Below are positions 13,058 to 26,400 of a DNA stretch of 64,000 nt, piece by piece; the stretch's first letter is position 1, and every line of letters begins with the position of its first letter. Both the position numbers and the translations under genes were made by a program. Under the pieces are notes generated by a model. That model was given only the letters and a program-made list of their open reading frames with translations, was not told the origin of the DNA and made no database searches. Source of the DNA: Euonymus europaeus (taxonomy: Eukaryota > Streptophyta > Magnoliopsida > Celastrales > Celastraceae); contig OY756966.1 in the NCBI GenBank assembly GCA_963580455.1, positions 15,379,001 through 15,443,000 of the forward strand. The letters run 5' to 3'.

Positions 13058-14497
13058 AGTATAAGCTTCCTACATTATTTCGATGCCCAAACACCAACTT
13101 TCTATGACAAATAGACAAAACCGTTAAAAGCTCCTCCATAGAGAGAGTTGAGCAACTTCGGACTATCAAATTTGCTCGGGATAGACTTTTTATTGTTCTT
13201 CTATGTTAAATTTTACGAGTATAAGCTTCCTACATTATTTCGATGCCAAAACACCAACTTTCCATGACAAATGGACAAAACCGTTAAAAGCTCCTCCATA
13301 GAGAGAGTTGAGCAAATTCGGACCATCAAAGTTGCTCGGTGTACAATTTCTATTGTTCTCATATGTTAAATTTTACGAGTATAAGCTTCCTACATTATTT
13401 CGATGCCAAAACACCAACTTTCCATGACAAATGGACAAAACCGTTAAAACCTCCTCCATAGAGAGAGTTGAGCAACTTCGGACCATCAAAGTTGCTCGGT
13501 GTACAATTTCTATTGTTCTCATATGTCAAATTTTACGAGTATAAGCTTCCTACATTATTTCGATGCCAAAACACCAACTTTCTATGACAAATGGACAAAA
13601 CCGTTAAAAGCTCCTCCATAGAGAGAGTTGAGCAAATTCGGACCATCAAAGTTGCTCGGTGTACAATTTCTATTGTTCTCATATGTCAAATTTTACGAGT
13701 ATAAGCTTCCTACATTATTTCCATGCCAAAACACCAACTTTCTATGACAAATGGACAAAACCGTTAAAAGCTCCTCCATAGAGAGAGTTGAGCAACTTCG
13801 GACCTTCAAAGTTGCTCGGTGTACAATTTCTATTGTTCTCATATGTCAAATTTTACGAGTATAAGCTTCCTAAATTATTTCGATGCCCAAACACCAACTT
13901 TCTATGACAAATAGACAAAACCGTTAAAAGCTCCTCCATAGAGAGAGTTGAGCAACTTCGAACTATCAAAATTGCTCGGGATAGACTTTTTATTGTTCTT
14001 CTATGTTAAATTTTACGAGTATAAGCTTCCTACATTATTTCGATGCCAAAACACCAACTTTCATTGACAAATGGATAAAACCGTTAAAAGCTCCTCCATA
14101 GAGAGAGTTGAGCAAATTCGGACCATCAAAGTTGCTCGGTGTACAATTTCTATTGTTCTCATATGTCAAATTTTACGAGTATAAGCTTCCTACATTATTT
14201 CAATGCCAAAACACCAACTTTCTATGAGAAATGGACAAAACCGTTAAAAGCTCCTCCATAGAGAGAGTTGAGCAACTTCGGACCATCAAAGTTGCTCGGT
14301 GTACAATTTCTATTGTTCTCATATGTCAAATTTTACGAGTATAAGCTTCCTACATTATTTCGATGCCCAAACACCAACTTTCTATGACAAATGGACAAAA
14401 CCGTTAAAAGCTCCTCCATAGAGAGAGTTGAGCAACTTCGGACCATCAAAGTTGCTCGGTGTACAATTTCTATTGTTCTCATATGTCAAATTTTACG
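13058..14497 (+). repeat. 9-monomer (1440 bp) repeat of 11618-13057
   Basis: Tags at 13058-14497 repeat those of 11618-13057 at an offset of 1440 bp: CCCAAAC/ATAGACA, TCCATG/AAATTC, TCCATG/AACTTC, AAATTC, TTCCATGCC/ACCTTC, CCCAAAC, TTCATTG/ATGGATA, CAATGCC. So the second half of the 19-mer is itself repeated once. This copy has private changes such as AAAACCTCC (13448), TAAATTATT with CGAACTATC (13858) and TATGAGAA (14224). Several of these are inherited by the next duplication, which orders the events. Confidence 0.86.
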
Positions 14498-17400
14498 AGT
14501 ATAAGCTTCCTACATTATTTCGATGCCCAAACACCAACTTTCTATGACAAATAGACAAAACCGTTAAAAGCTCCTCCATAGAGAGAGTTGAGCAACTTCG
14601 GACTATCAAATATGCTCGGGATAGACTTTTTATTGTTCTTCTATGTTAAATTTTACGAGTATAAGCTTCCTACATTATTTCGATGCCAAAACACCAACTT
14701 TCCATGACAAATGGACAAAACCGTTAAAAGCTCCTCCATAGAGAGAGTTGAGCAAATTCGGACCATCAAAGTTGCTCGGTGTACAATTTCTATTGTTCTG
14801 CTATGTTAAATTTTACGAGTATAAGCTTCCTACATTATTTCGATGCCAAAACACCAACTTTCCATGACAAATGGACAAAACCGTTAAAAGCTCCTCCATA
14901 GAGAGAGTTGAGCAACTTCGGACCATCAAAGTTGCTCGGTGTACAATTTCTATTGTTCTCATATGTCAAATTTTACGAGTATAAGCTTCCTACATTATTT
15001 CGATGCCCAAACACCAACTTTCTATGACAAATAGACAAAACCGTTAAAAGCTCCTCCATAGAGAGAGTTGAGCAACTTCGGACCATCAAAGTTGCTCGGT
15101 GTACAATTTCTATTGTTCTCATATGTCAAATTTTACGAGTATAAGCTTCCTACATTATTTCGATGCCAAACACCAACTTTCTATGACAAATGGACAAAAC
15201 CGTTAAAAGCCCCTCCATAGAGAGAGTCGAGCAACTTCGGACCATCAAAGTTGCTCGGTGTACAATTTTTCTTGTTCTCATATGTCAAATTTTACGAGTA
15301 TAAGCTTCCTACATTATTTCAATGCCAAAACACCAACTTTCTATGACAAATGGACAAAACCGTTAAAAGCTCCTCCATAGAGAGAGTTGAGCAACTTCGG
15401 ACCATCAAAGTTGCTCGGTGTACAATTTCTATTGTTCTCATATGTCAAATTTTACGAGTATAAGCTTCCTACATTATTTCGATGCCAAACACCAACTTTC
15501 TATGACAAATGGACAAAACCGTTAAAAGCCCCTCCATAGAGAGAGTCGAGCAACTTCGGACCATCAAAGTTGCTCGGTGTACAATTTTTCTTGTTCTCAT
15601 ATGTAAAATTTTACGAGTATAAGATACCTATATTATTTCGATGCCAAAACGCCAACTTTCTATGACAAATGGACAAAACCGTTAAAAGCTCCTCCATAAG
15701 GAGAGTTGATCAACTTCGAACCATCAAAGTTGCTTGGTGTACAATTTCTATTGTTCTCATATGTCAAATTTTACGAGTATAAGCTTCCTACATTATTTCG
15801 ATGCAAAAACAACAACTTTCTATGACAAATGGACAAAACCGTTAAAAGCTCCTCCATAGAGAGAGTTGAGCAACTTCGGACCATCAAAGTTGCTCGGTGT
15901 ACAATTTCTATTGTTCTCATATGTCAAATTTTACGAGTATAAGCTTCCTACATTATTTCGATGCCAAAACACCAACTTTCTATGACAAATGGACAAAACC
16001 GTTAAAAGCTCCTCCATAGAGAGAGTTGAGCAAATTCGGACCATCAAAGTTGCTCGGTGTACAATTTCTATTGTTCTCATATGTCAAATTTTACGAGTAT
16101 AAGCTTCCTACATTATTTCCATGCCAAAACACCAACTTTCTATGACAAATGGACAAAACCGTTAAAAGCTCCTCCATAGAGAGAGTTGAGCAACTTCGGA
16201 CCTTCAAAGTTGCTCGGTGTACAATTTCTATTGTTCTCATATGTCAAATTTTACGAGTATAAGCTTCCTAAATTATTTCGATGCCCAAACACCAACTTTC
16301 TATGACAAATAGACAAAACCGTTAAAAGCTCCTCCATAGAGAGAGTTGAGCAACTTCGAACTATCAAAATTGCTCGGGATAGACTTTTTATTGTTCTTCT
16401 ATGTTAAATTTTACGAGTATAAGCTTCCTACATTATTTCGATGCCAAAACACCAACTTTCATTGACAAATGGATAAAACCGTTAAAAGCTCCTCCATAGA
16501 GAGAGTTGAGCAAATTCGGACCATCAAAGTTGCTCGGTGTACAATTTCTATTGTTCTCATATGTCAAATTTTACGAGTATAAGCTTCCTACATTATTTCA
16601 ATGCCAAAACACCAACTTTCTATGAGAAATGGACAAAACCGTTAAAAGCTCCTCCATAGAGAGAGTTGAGCAACTTCGGACCATCAAAGTTGCTCGGTGT
16701 ACAATTTCTATTGTTCTCATATGTCAAATTTTACGAGTATAAGCTTCCTACATTATTTCGATGCCCAAACACCAACTTTCTATGACAAATGGACAAAACC
16801 GTTAAAAGCTCCTCCATAGAGAGAGTTGAGCAACTTCGGACCATCAAAGTTGCTCGGTGTACAATTTCTATTGTTCTCATATGTCAAATTTTACGAGTAT
16901 AAGCTTCCTACATTATTTCGATGCCCAAACACCAACTTTCTATGACAAATAGACAAAACCGTTAAAAGCTCCTCCATAGAGAGAGTTGAGCAACTTCGGA
17001 CTATCAAATATGCTCGGGATAGACTTTTTATTGTTCTTCTATGTTAAATTTTACGAGTATAAGCTTCCTACATTATTTCGATGCCAAAACACCAACTTTC
17101 CATGACAAATGGACAAAACCGTTAAAAGCTCCTCCATAGAGAGAGTTGAGCAAATTCGGACCATCAAAGTTGCTCGGTGTACAATTTCTATTGTTCTGCT
17201 ATGTTAAATTTTACGAGTATAAGCTTCCTACATTATTTCGATGCCAAAACACCAACTTTCCATGACAAATGGACAAAACCGTTAAAAGCTCCTCCATAGA
17301 GAGAGTTGAGCAACTTCGGACCATCAAAGTTGCTCGGTGTACAATTTCTATTGTTCTCATATGTCAAATTTTACGAGTATAAGCTTCCTACATTATTTCG

Positions 17401-18333
17401 ATGCCCAAACACCAACTTTCTATGACAAATAGACAAAACCGTTAAAAGCTCCTCCATAGAGAGAGTTGAGCAACTTCGGACCATCAAAGTTGCTCGGTGT
17501 ACAATTTCTATTGTTCTCATATGTCAAATTTTACGAGTATAAGCTTCCTACATTATTTCGATGCCAAACACCAACTTTCTATGACAAATGGACAAAACCG
17601 TTAAAAGCCCCTCCATAGAGAGAGTCGAGCAACTTCGGACCATCAAAGTTGCTCGGTGTACAATTTTTCTTGTTCTCATATGTCAAATTTTACGAGTATA
17701 AGCTTCCTACATTATTTCAATGCCAAAACACCAACTTTCTATGACAAATGGACAAAACCGTTAAAAGCTCCTCCATAGAGAGAGTTGAGCAACTTCGGAC
17801 CATCAAAGTTGCTCGGTGTACAATTTCTATTGTTCTCATATGTCAAATTTTACGAGTATAAGCTTCCTACATTATTTCGATGCCAAACACCAACTTTCTA
17901 TGACAAATGGACAAAACCGTTAAAAGCCCCTCCATAGAGAGAGTCGAGCAACTTCGGACCATCAAAGTTGCTCGGTGTACAATTTTTCTTGTTCTCATAT
18001 GTAAAATTTTACGAGTATAAGATACCTATATTATTTCGATGCCAAAACGCCAACTTTCTATGACAAATGGACAAAACCGTTAAAAGCTCCTCCATAAGGA
18101 GAGTTGATCAACTTCGAACCATCAAAGTTGCTTGGTGTACAATTTCTATTGTTCTCATATGTCAAATTTTACGAGTATAAGCTTCCTACATTATTTCGAT
18201 GCAAAAACAACAACTTTCTATGACAAATGGACAAAACCGTTAAAAGCTCCTCCATAGAGAGAGTTGAGCAACTTTGGACTATCAAAGTTGCTCGAGATAG
18301 ACTTTTTATTGTTCTTCTATGTCAAATTTTACG
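13538..18333 (+). repeat. 15-monomer tandem duplication, offset 2398 bp
   Basis: Copy 1 is 13538-15935 and copy 2 is 15936-18333. Private tags repeat exactly: TAAATTATT (13872; 16270), TATGAGAA (14224; 16622), CAAATATGCTC (near 14607; 17005), the hybrid tail TTCTGCTATG (near 14796; 17194), two monomers with one A missing from CCAAAAC (15168, 15488; 17567, 17887), and AAGATACC with CCATAAGG (15616; 18014). The unit is 2398, not 2400, because it carries those two 1-bp deletions. The copies diverge only in the right half of the final monomer (15776 against 18174). The mutations must predate the duplication, which is therefore recent. Confidence 0.93.
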
Positions 18334-21300
18334 AGTATAAGCTTCCTAGATTATTTCGATGCCAAAACACCAACTTTCTTTGACAAATGGACAAAACCGT
18401 TAAAAGCTCCTCCATAGAGAGAGTTGAGCAACTACGGACTATCAAAGTTGCTCGGGGTAGACTTTTTATTGTTATTTTATGTTAACTTTTACGAGTATAA
18501 GCTTCCTACATTATTTCGATGCCAAAACAACAACTTTCCATGACAAATGGACAAAACCGTTAAAAGCTCCTCCATAGAGAGAGTTGAGCAAATTCGGACC
18601 ATCAAAGTTGCTCGGTGTACAATTTCTATTGTTCTCATATGTCAAATTTTACGAGTATAAGCTTCCTACATTATTTCGATGCCCAAACACCAACTTTCTA
18701 CGACAAATAGACAAAACCGTTAAAAGCTCCTCCATAGAGAGAGTTGAGCAACTTCGGACTATCAAAATTGCTCGGGATAGACTTTTTATTGTTCTTCTAT
18801 GTTAAATTTTACGAGTATAAGCTTCCTACATTATTTCGATGCCAAAACACCAACTTTCATTGACAAATGGATAAAACCGTTAAAAGCTCCTCCATAGAGA
18901 GAGTTGAGCAAATTCTGACCATCAAAGTTGCTCGGTGTACAATTTCTATTGTTCTCATATGTCAAATTTTACGAGTATAAGCTTCCTACATTATTTCAAT
19001 GCCAAAACACCAACTTTCTATGACAAATGGACAAAACCGTTAAAAGCTCCTCCATAGAGAGAGTTGAGCAACTTCGGACCATCAAAGTTGCTCGGTGTAC
19101 AATTTCTATTGTTCTCATATGTCAAATTTTACGAGTATAAGCTTCCTACATTATTTCAATGCCAAAACACCAACTTTCTATGACAAATGGACAAAACCGT
19201 TAAAAGCTCCTCCATAGAGAGAGTTGAGCAACTTCGGACCATCAAAGTTGCTCGGTGTACAATTTCTATTGTTCTCATATGTCAAATTTTACGAGTATAA
19301 GCTTCCTACATTATTTCGATGCCCAAACACCAACTTTCTATGACAAATAGACAAAACCGTTAAAAGCTCCTCCATAGAGAGAGTTGAGCAACTTCGGACT
19401 ATCAAATTTGCTCGGGATAGACTTTTTATTGTTCTTCTATGTTAAATTTTACGAGTATAAGCTTCCTACATTATTTCGATGCCAAAACACCAACTTTCCA
19501 TGACAAATGGACAAAACAGTTAAAAGCTCCTCCATAGAGAGAGTTGAGCAAATTCGGACCATCAAAGTTGCTCGGTGTACAATTTTTATTGTTCTCATAT
19601 GTCAAATTTTACGAGTATAAGCTTCCTACATTATTTCAATGCCAAAACACCAACTTTCTATGACAAATGGACAAAACCGTTAAAAGCTCCTCCATAGAGA
19701 GAGTTGAGCAACTTCGGACCATCAAAGTTGCTCGGTGTACAATTTCTATTGTTCTCATATGTCAAATTTTACGAGTATAAGCTTCCTACATTATTTCGAT
19801 GCCAAACACCAACTTTCTATGACAAATGGACAAAACCGTTAAAAGCCCCTCCATAGAGAGAGTCGAGCAACTTCGGACCATCAAAGTTGCTCGGTGTACA
19901 ATTTTTCTTGTTCTCATATGTCAAATTTTACGAGTATAAGATACCTACATTATTTCGATGCCAAAACGCCAACTTTCTATGACAAATGGACAAAACCGTT
20001 AAAAGCTCCTCCATAAGGAGAGTTGATCAACTTCGAACCATCAAAGTTGCTCGGTGTACAATTTCTATTGTTCTCATATGTCAAATTTTACGAGTATAAG
20101 CTTCCTACATTATTTCGATGCAAAAACAACAACTTTCTATGACAAATGGACAAAACCGTTAAAAGCTCCTCCATAGAGAGAGTTGAGCAACTTTGGACTA
20201 TCAAAGTTGCTCGAGATAGACTTTTTATTGTTCTTCTATGTCAAATTTTACGAGTATAAGCTTCCTAGATTATTTCGATGCCAAAACACCAACTTTCTTT
20301 GACAAATGGACAAAACCGTTAAAAGCTCCTCCATAGAGAGAGTTGAGCAACTACGGACTATCAAAGTTGCTCGGGATAGACTTTTTATTGTTATTTTATG
20401 TTAAATTTTACGAGTATAGGCTTCCTACATTATTTCGATGCCAAAACAACAACTTTCCATGACAAATGGACAAAACCGTTAAAAGCTCCTCCATAGAGAG
20501 AGTTGAGCAAATTCGGACCATCAAAGTTGCTCGGTGTACAATTTCTATTGTTCTCATATGTCAAATTTTACGAGTATAAGCTTCCTACATTATTTCGATG
20601 CCCAAACACCAACTTTCTATGACAAATAGACAAAACCGTTAAAAGCTCCTCCATAGAGAGAGTTGAGCAACTTCGGACTATCAAAATTGCTCGGGATAGA
20701 CTTTTTATTGTTCTTCTATGTTAAATTTTACGAGTATAAGCTTCCTACATTATTTCGATGCCAAAACACCAACTTTCATTGACAAATGGATAAAACCGTT
20801 AAAAGCTCCTCCATAGAGAGAGTTGAGCAAATTCGGACCATCAAAGTTGCTCGGTGTACAATTTCTATTGTTCTCATATGTCAAATTTTACGAGTATAAG
20901 CTTCCTACATTATTTCAATGCCAAAACACCAACTTTCTATGACAAATGGACAAAACCGTTAAAAGCTCCTCCATAGAGAGAGTTGAGCAACTTCGGACCA
21001 TCAAAGTTGCTCGGTGTACAATTTCTATTGTTCTCATATGTCAAATTTTACGAGTATAAGCTTCCTACATTATTTCAATGCCAAAACACCAACTTTCTAT
21101 GACAAATGGACAAAACCGTTAAAAGCTCCTCCATAGAGAGAGTTGAGCAACTTCGGACCATCAAAAAGTTGCTCGGTGTACAATTTCTATTGTTCTCATA
21201 TGTCAAATTTTACGAGTATAAGCTTCCTACATTATTTCGATGCCCAAACACCAACTTTCTATGACAAATAGACAAAACCGTTAAAAGCTCCTCCATAGAG

Positions 21301-23453
21301 AGAGTTGAGCAACTTCGGACTATCAAATTTGCTCGGGATAGACTTTTTATTGTTCTTCTATGTTAAATTTTACGAGTATAAGCTTCCTACATTATTTCGA
21401 TGCCAAAACACCAACTTTCCATGACAAATGGACAAAACCGTTAAAAGCTCCTCCATAGAGAGAGTTGAGCAAATTCGGACCATCAAAGTTGCTCGGTGTA
21501 CAATTTCTATTGTTCTCATATGTCAAATTTTACGAGTATAAGCTTCCTACATTATTTCGATGCCAAAACACCAACTTTCCATGACAAATGGACAAAACCG
21601 TTAAAAGCTCCTCCATAGAGAGAGTTGAGCAACTTCGGACCATCAAAGTTGCTCGGTGTACAATTTCTATTGTTCTCATATGTCAAATTTTACGAGTATA
21701 AGCTTCCTACATTATTTCGATGCCAAAACACAAACTTTCTATGACAAATGGACAAAACCGTTAAAAGCTCCTCCATAGAGAGAGTTGAGCAAATTCGGAC
21801 CATCAAAGTTGCTCGGTGTACAATTTCTATTGTTCTCATATGTCAAATTTTACGAGTATAAGCTTCCTACATTATTTCGATGCCAAACACCAACTTTCTA
21901 TGACAAATGGACAAAACCGTTAAAAGCCCCTCCATAGAGAGAGTTGAGCAACTTCGGACCATAAAAGTTGCTCGGTGTACAATTTCTCTTGTTCTCATAT
22001 GTCAAATTTTACGAGTATAAGCTTCCTACATTATTTCGATGCCAAAACGCCAACTTTCTATGACAAATGGACAAAACCGTTAAAAGCTCCTCCATAAGGA
22101 GAGTTGAGCAACTTCGAACCATCAAAGTTGCTCGGTGTACAATTTCTATTGTTCTCATATGTCAAATTTTACGAGTATAAGCTTCCTACATTATTTCGAT
22201 GCAAAAACAACAACTTTCTATGACAAATGGACAAAACCGTTAAAAGCTCCTCCATAGAGAGAGTTGAGCAACTTTGGACTATCAAAGTTGCTCGAGATAG
22301 ACTTTTTATTGTTCTTCTATGTCAAATTTTACGAGTATAAGCTTCCTAGATTATTTCGATGCCAAAACACCAACTTTCTTTGACAAATGGACAAAACCGT
22401 TAAAAGCTCCTCCATAGAGAGAGTTGAGCAACTACGGACTATCAAAGTTGCTCGGGATAGACTTTTTATTGTTCTTTTATGTTAAATTTTACGAGTATAA
22501 GCTTCCTACATTATTTCGATGCCAAAACAACAACTTTCCATGACAAATGGACAAAACCGTTAAAAGCTCCTCCATAGAGAGAGTTGAGCAAATTCGGACC
22601 ATCAAAGTTGCTCGGTGTACAATTTCTATTGTTCTCATATGTCAAATTTTACGAGTATAAGCTTCCTACATTATTTCGATGCCCAAACACCAACTTTCTA
22701 TGACAAATAGACAAAACCGTTAAAAGCTCCTCCATAGAGAGAGTTGAGCAACTTCGGACTATCAAAATTGCTCGGGATAGACTTTTTATTGTTCTTCTAT
22801 GTTAAATTTTACGAGTATAAGCTTCCTACATTATTTCGATGCCAAAACAACAACTTTCTATGACAAATGGACAAAACCGTTAAAAGCTCCTCCATAGAGA
22901 GAGTTGAGCAAATTCGGACCATCAAAGTTGCTCGGTGTACAATTTCTATTGTTCTCATATGTCAAATTTTACGAGTATAAGCTTCCTACATTATTTCAAT
23001 GCCAAAACACCAACTTTCTATGACAAATGGACAAAACCGTTAAAAGCTCCTCCATAGAGAGAGTTGAGCAACTTCGGACCATCAAAGTTGCTCGATGTAC
23101 AATTTCTATTGTTCTCATATGTCAAATTTTACGAGTATAAGGTTCCTACATTATTTCGATGCCCAAACACCAACTTTCTATGACAAATAGACAAAACCGT
23201 TAAAAGCTCCTCCATAGAGAGAGTTGAGCAACTTCGGACTATCAAAATTGCTCGGGATAGACTTTTTATTGTTCTTCTATATTAAATTTTACGAGTATAA
23301 GCTTCCTACACTATTTCGATGCCAAAACACCAACTTTCCATGACAAATGGACAAAACCATTAAAAGCTCCTCCATAGAGAGAGTTGAGCAAATTCGGACC
23401 ATCAAAGTTGCTCGGTGTACAATTTCTATTGTTCTCATATGTCAAATTTTACG
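18174..23453 (+). repeat. 12/13-monomer HOR, two full copies and a partial third
   Basis: Copies start at 18174, 20093 and 22174, each with a GCAAAAAC monomer having the uninterrupted TTTGGACTATCAAAG centre and a CGAGATAG tail. Next come CTAGATT/TTTGAC with ACTACGG, then AACAAC/TCCATG, CCCAAAC, a CATTG or AACAAC monomer and CAATGCC monomers. Copy 1 is 1919 bp (12 monomers, one 1-bp deletion). Copy 2 is 2081 bp (13 monomers, one 2-bp insertion and one 1-bp deletion). Copy 3 keeps eight monomers before a different unit starts at 23454. The same block reappears from 30013 and 34173, so it is a widely reused module. Confidence 0.86.
20185..20212 (+). repeat. Representative long dyad: 11-bp perfect arms, 6-nt spacer
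   Basis: In the CGAGATAG monomers the left arm reads GAGCAACTTTG (20185-20195) and the right arm CAAAGTTGCTC (20202-20212), with GACTAT between. The change from CTTCG to CTTTG converts the usual 9-bp stem with a mismatch into an uninterrupted 11-bp stem. The same arrangement is seen in the GCAAAAAC and aagg-type monomers, for example near 1378, 7075, 22266, 30107 and 63388. Confidence 0.88.
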
Positions 23454-26400
23454 AGTATAAGTTTCCTACATTATTTCGATGCCAAAACACCAACTTTCTA
23501 TGACAAATGGACTAAACCGTTAAAAGCTCCTCCATAGAGAGAGTTGAGCAACTTCGGACCATCAAAGTTGCTCGGTGTACAATTTCTATTGTTCTCATAT
23601 GTCAAATTTTACGAGTATAAGCTTCAGAGATTATTTCGATGCCAAAACGCCAACTTTCGATGACAAATGGACAAAACCGTTAAAAGCTCCTTCATAGAGA
23701 GAGTTGAGCAAATTCGGACCATCAAACTTGCTCGGTGTACAATTTCTATTGTTCTCATATGTCGAATTTTACGAGTATAAGCTTCCTACATTATTTCGAT
23801 GCCAAAACACCAACTTTCTATGACAAATGGACAAAACCGTTAAAAGCTCCTCCATAGAGAGAGTTGAGCAACTTCGGACCATCAAAGTTGCTCGGTGTAC
23901 AATTTCTATTGTTCTCATATGTCAAATTTTACGAGTATAAGCTTCCTACATTATTTCGATGCCAAAACACCAACTTTCTATGACAAATGGACAAAACCGC
24001 TAAAAGCTCCTCCATAGAGAGAGTTGAGCAACTTCGGACCATCAAAGTTGCTCGGTGTACAATTTCTATTGTTCTCATATGTCAAATTTTACGAGTATAA
24101 GCTTCCTACATTATTTCGATGCCAAAACGCCAACTTTCTATGACAAATGGACAAAACCGTTAAAAGCTCCTCCATAAGGAGAGTTGAGCAACTTCGAACC
24201 ATCAAAGTTGCCCGGTGTACAATTTCTATTGTTCTCATATGTCAAATTTTTCGAGTATAAGCTTCCTACATTATTTCGATGCCAAAACAACAACTTTCTA
24301 TGACAAATGGACAAAACCGTTAAAAGCTCCTCTATAGAGAGAGTTGAGCAACTTCAGACCATCAAAGTTGCTCGGTGTACAATTCCTATTGTTCTCATAT
24401 GTCAAATTTTACGACTATAAGTTTCCTACATTATTTCGATGCCAAAACAACAACTTTCTATGACAAATGGACAAAACCGTTAAAGGCTCCTCCATAGAGA
24501 GAGTTGAGCAACTTCAGACCATCAAAGTTGCTCGGTGTACAATTTCTATTGTTCTCATATGTCAAATTTTACGACTATAAGTTTCCTACATTATTTCGAT
24601 GCCAAAACAACAACTTTCTATGACAAATGGACAAAACCGTTAAAGGCTCCTCATAGAGAGAGTTGAGCAACTTTGGACTATCAAAGTTGCTCGGTGTACA
24701 ATTTCTATTGTTCTCATATGTCAAATTTTACGAGTATAAGCTTCCTACATTATTTCGATGACAAAACACCAACTTTCTATGACAAATGGACAAAACCGTT
24801 AAAAGCTCCTCCATAGAGAGAGTTTAGCAAATTCGGACCATCAAAGTTGCTCGGTGTACAATTTCTATTGTTCTCATATGTCAAATTTTACGTGTATAAG
24901 CTTCCAACATTATTTCAATGCCAAAACACCAACTTTCTTTGACAAATGGACAAAACCGTTAAAAGCTCCTCCATAGAGAGAGTTGAGCAACTTCGGACTA
25001 TCAAAATTGCTCGGGATAGACTTTTTATTGTTCTTCTATGTTAAATTGTACGAGTATAAGCTTCCTACATTATTTCGATGCCAAAACACCAACTTTCTAT
25101 GACAAATGGACAAAACCGTTAAAAGCTCCTCCATAGAGAGAGTTTAGCAAATTCGGACCATCAAAGTTGCTCGGTGTACAATTTCTATTGTTCTCATATG
25201 TCAAATTTTACGTGTATAAGCTTCCAACATTATTTCAATGCCAAAACACCAACTTTCTATGACAAAAGGACAAAACCGCTAAAAGCTCCTCCATAGAGAG
25301 AGTTGAGCAACTTTGGACTATCAAAGTTGCTCGAGATAGACTTTTTATTGTTCTTCTATGTCAAATTTTACGAGTATAAGCTTTCTACATTATTTCGATG
25401 CCAAAACACCAACTTTCCATGACAAATGGACAAAACCGTTAAAAGCTCCTCCATAGAGAGAGTTGAGCAAATTCGGACCATCAAAGTTGCTCGGTGTACA
25501 ATTTCTATTGTTTTCATGTGTCAAATTTTACGAGTATAAGTTTCCTACATTATTTCGATGCCAAAACACCAACTTTCTATGACAAATTAACAAAACCGTT
25601 AAAAGCTCCTCCATAGAGAGAGTTGAGCAACTTCGGACTATCAAAATTGCTCGGGATAGACTTTTTATTGTTCTTCTATGTTAAATTTTACGAGTATAAG
25701 CTTCCTACATTATTTCGATGCCAAAACACCAACTTTCTATGACAAATGGACAAAACCGTTAAAAGCTCCTCCATAGAGAGAGTTGAGCAACTTCGAACCA
25801 TCAAAGTTGCTCGGTGTACAATTTCTATTGTTCTCATATGCCAAATTTTACGAGTATAAGTTTCCTACATTATTTCGATGCCAAAACACCAACTTTCTAT
25901 GACAAATGGACAAAACCGTTAAAAGCTCCTCCATAGAGAGAGTTGAGCAACTTCGGACCATCAAAGTTGCTCGGTGTACAATTTCTATTGTTCTCATATG
26001 TCAAATTTTACGAGTATAAGCTTTCTACATTATTTCGATGCCAAAACGCCAACTTTCGATGACAAATGGACAAAACCGTTAAAAGCTCCTTCATAGAGAG
26101 AGTTGAGCAAATTCGGACCATCAAAGTTGCTCGGTGTACAATTTCTATTGTTCTCATATGTCAAATTTTACGTGTATAAGCTTCCTACATTATTTCGATG
26201 CCAAAACACCAACTTTCTATGACAAATGGACAAAACCGTTAAAAGCTCCTCCATAGAGAGAGTTGAGCAACTTCGGACCATCAAAGTTGCTCGGTGTACA
26301 ATTTCTATTGTTCTCATATGTCAAATTTTACGAGTATAAGCTTCCTACATTATTTCGATGCCAAAACACCAACTTTCTATGACAAATGGACAAAACCGCT

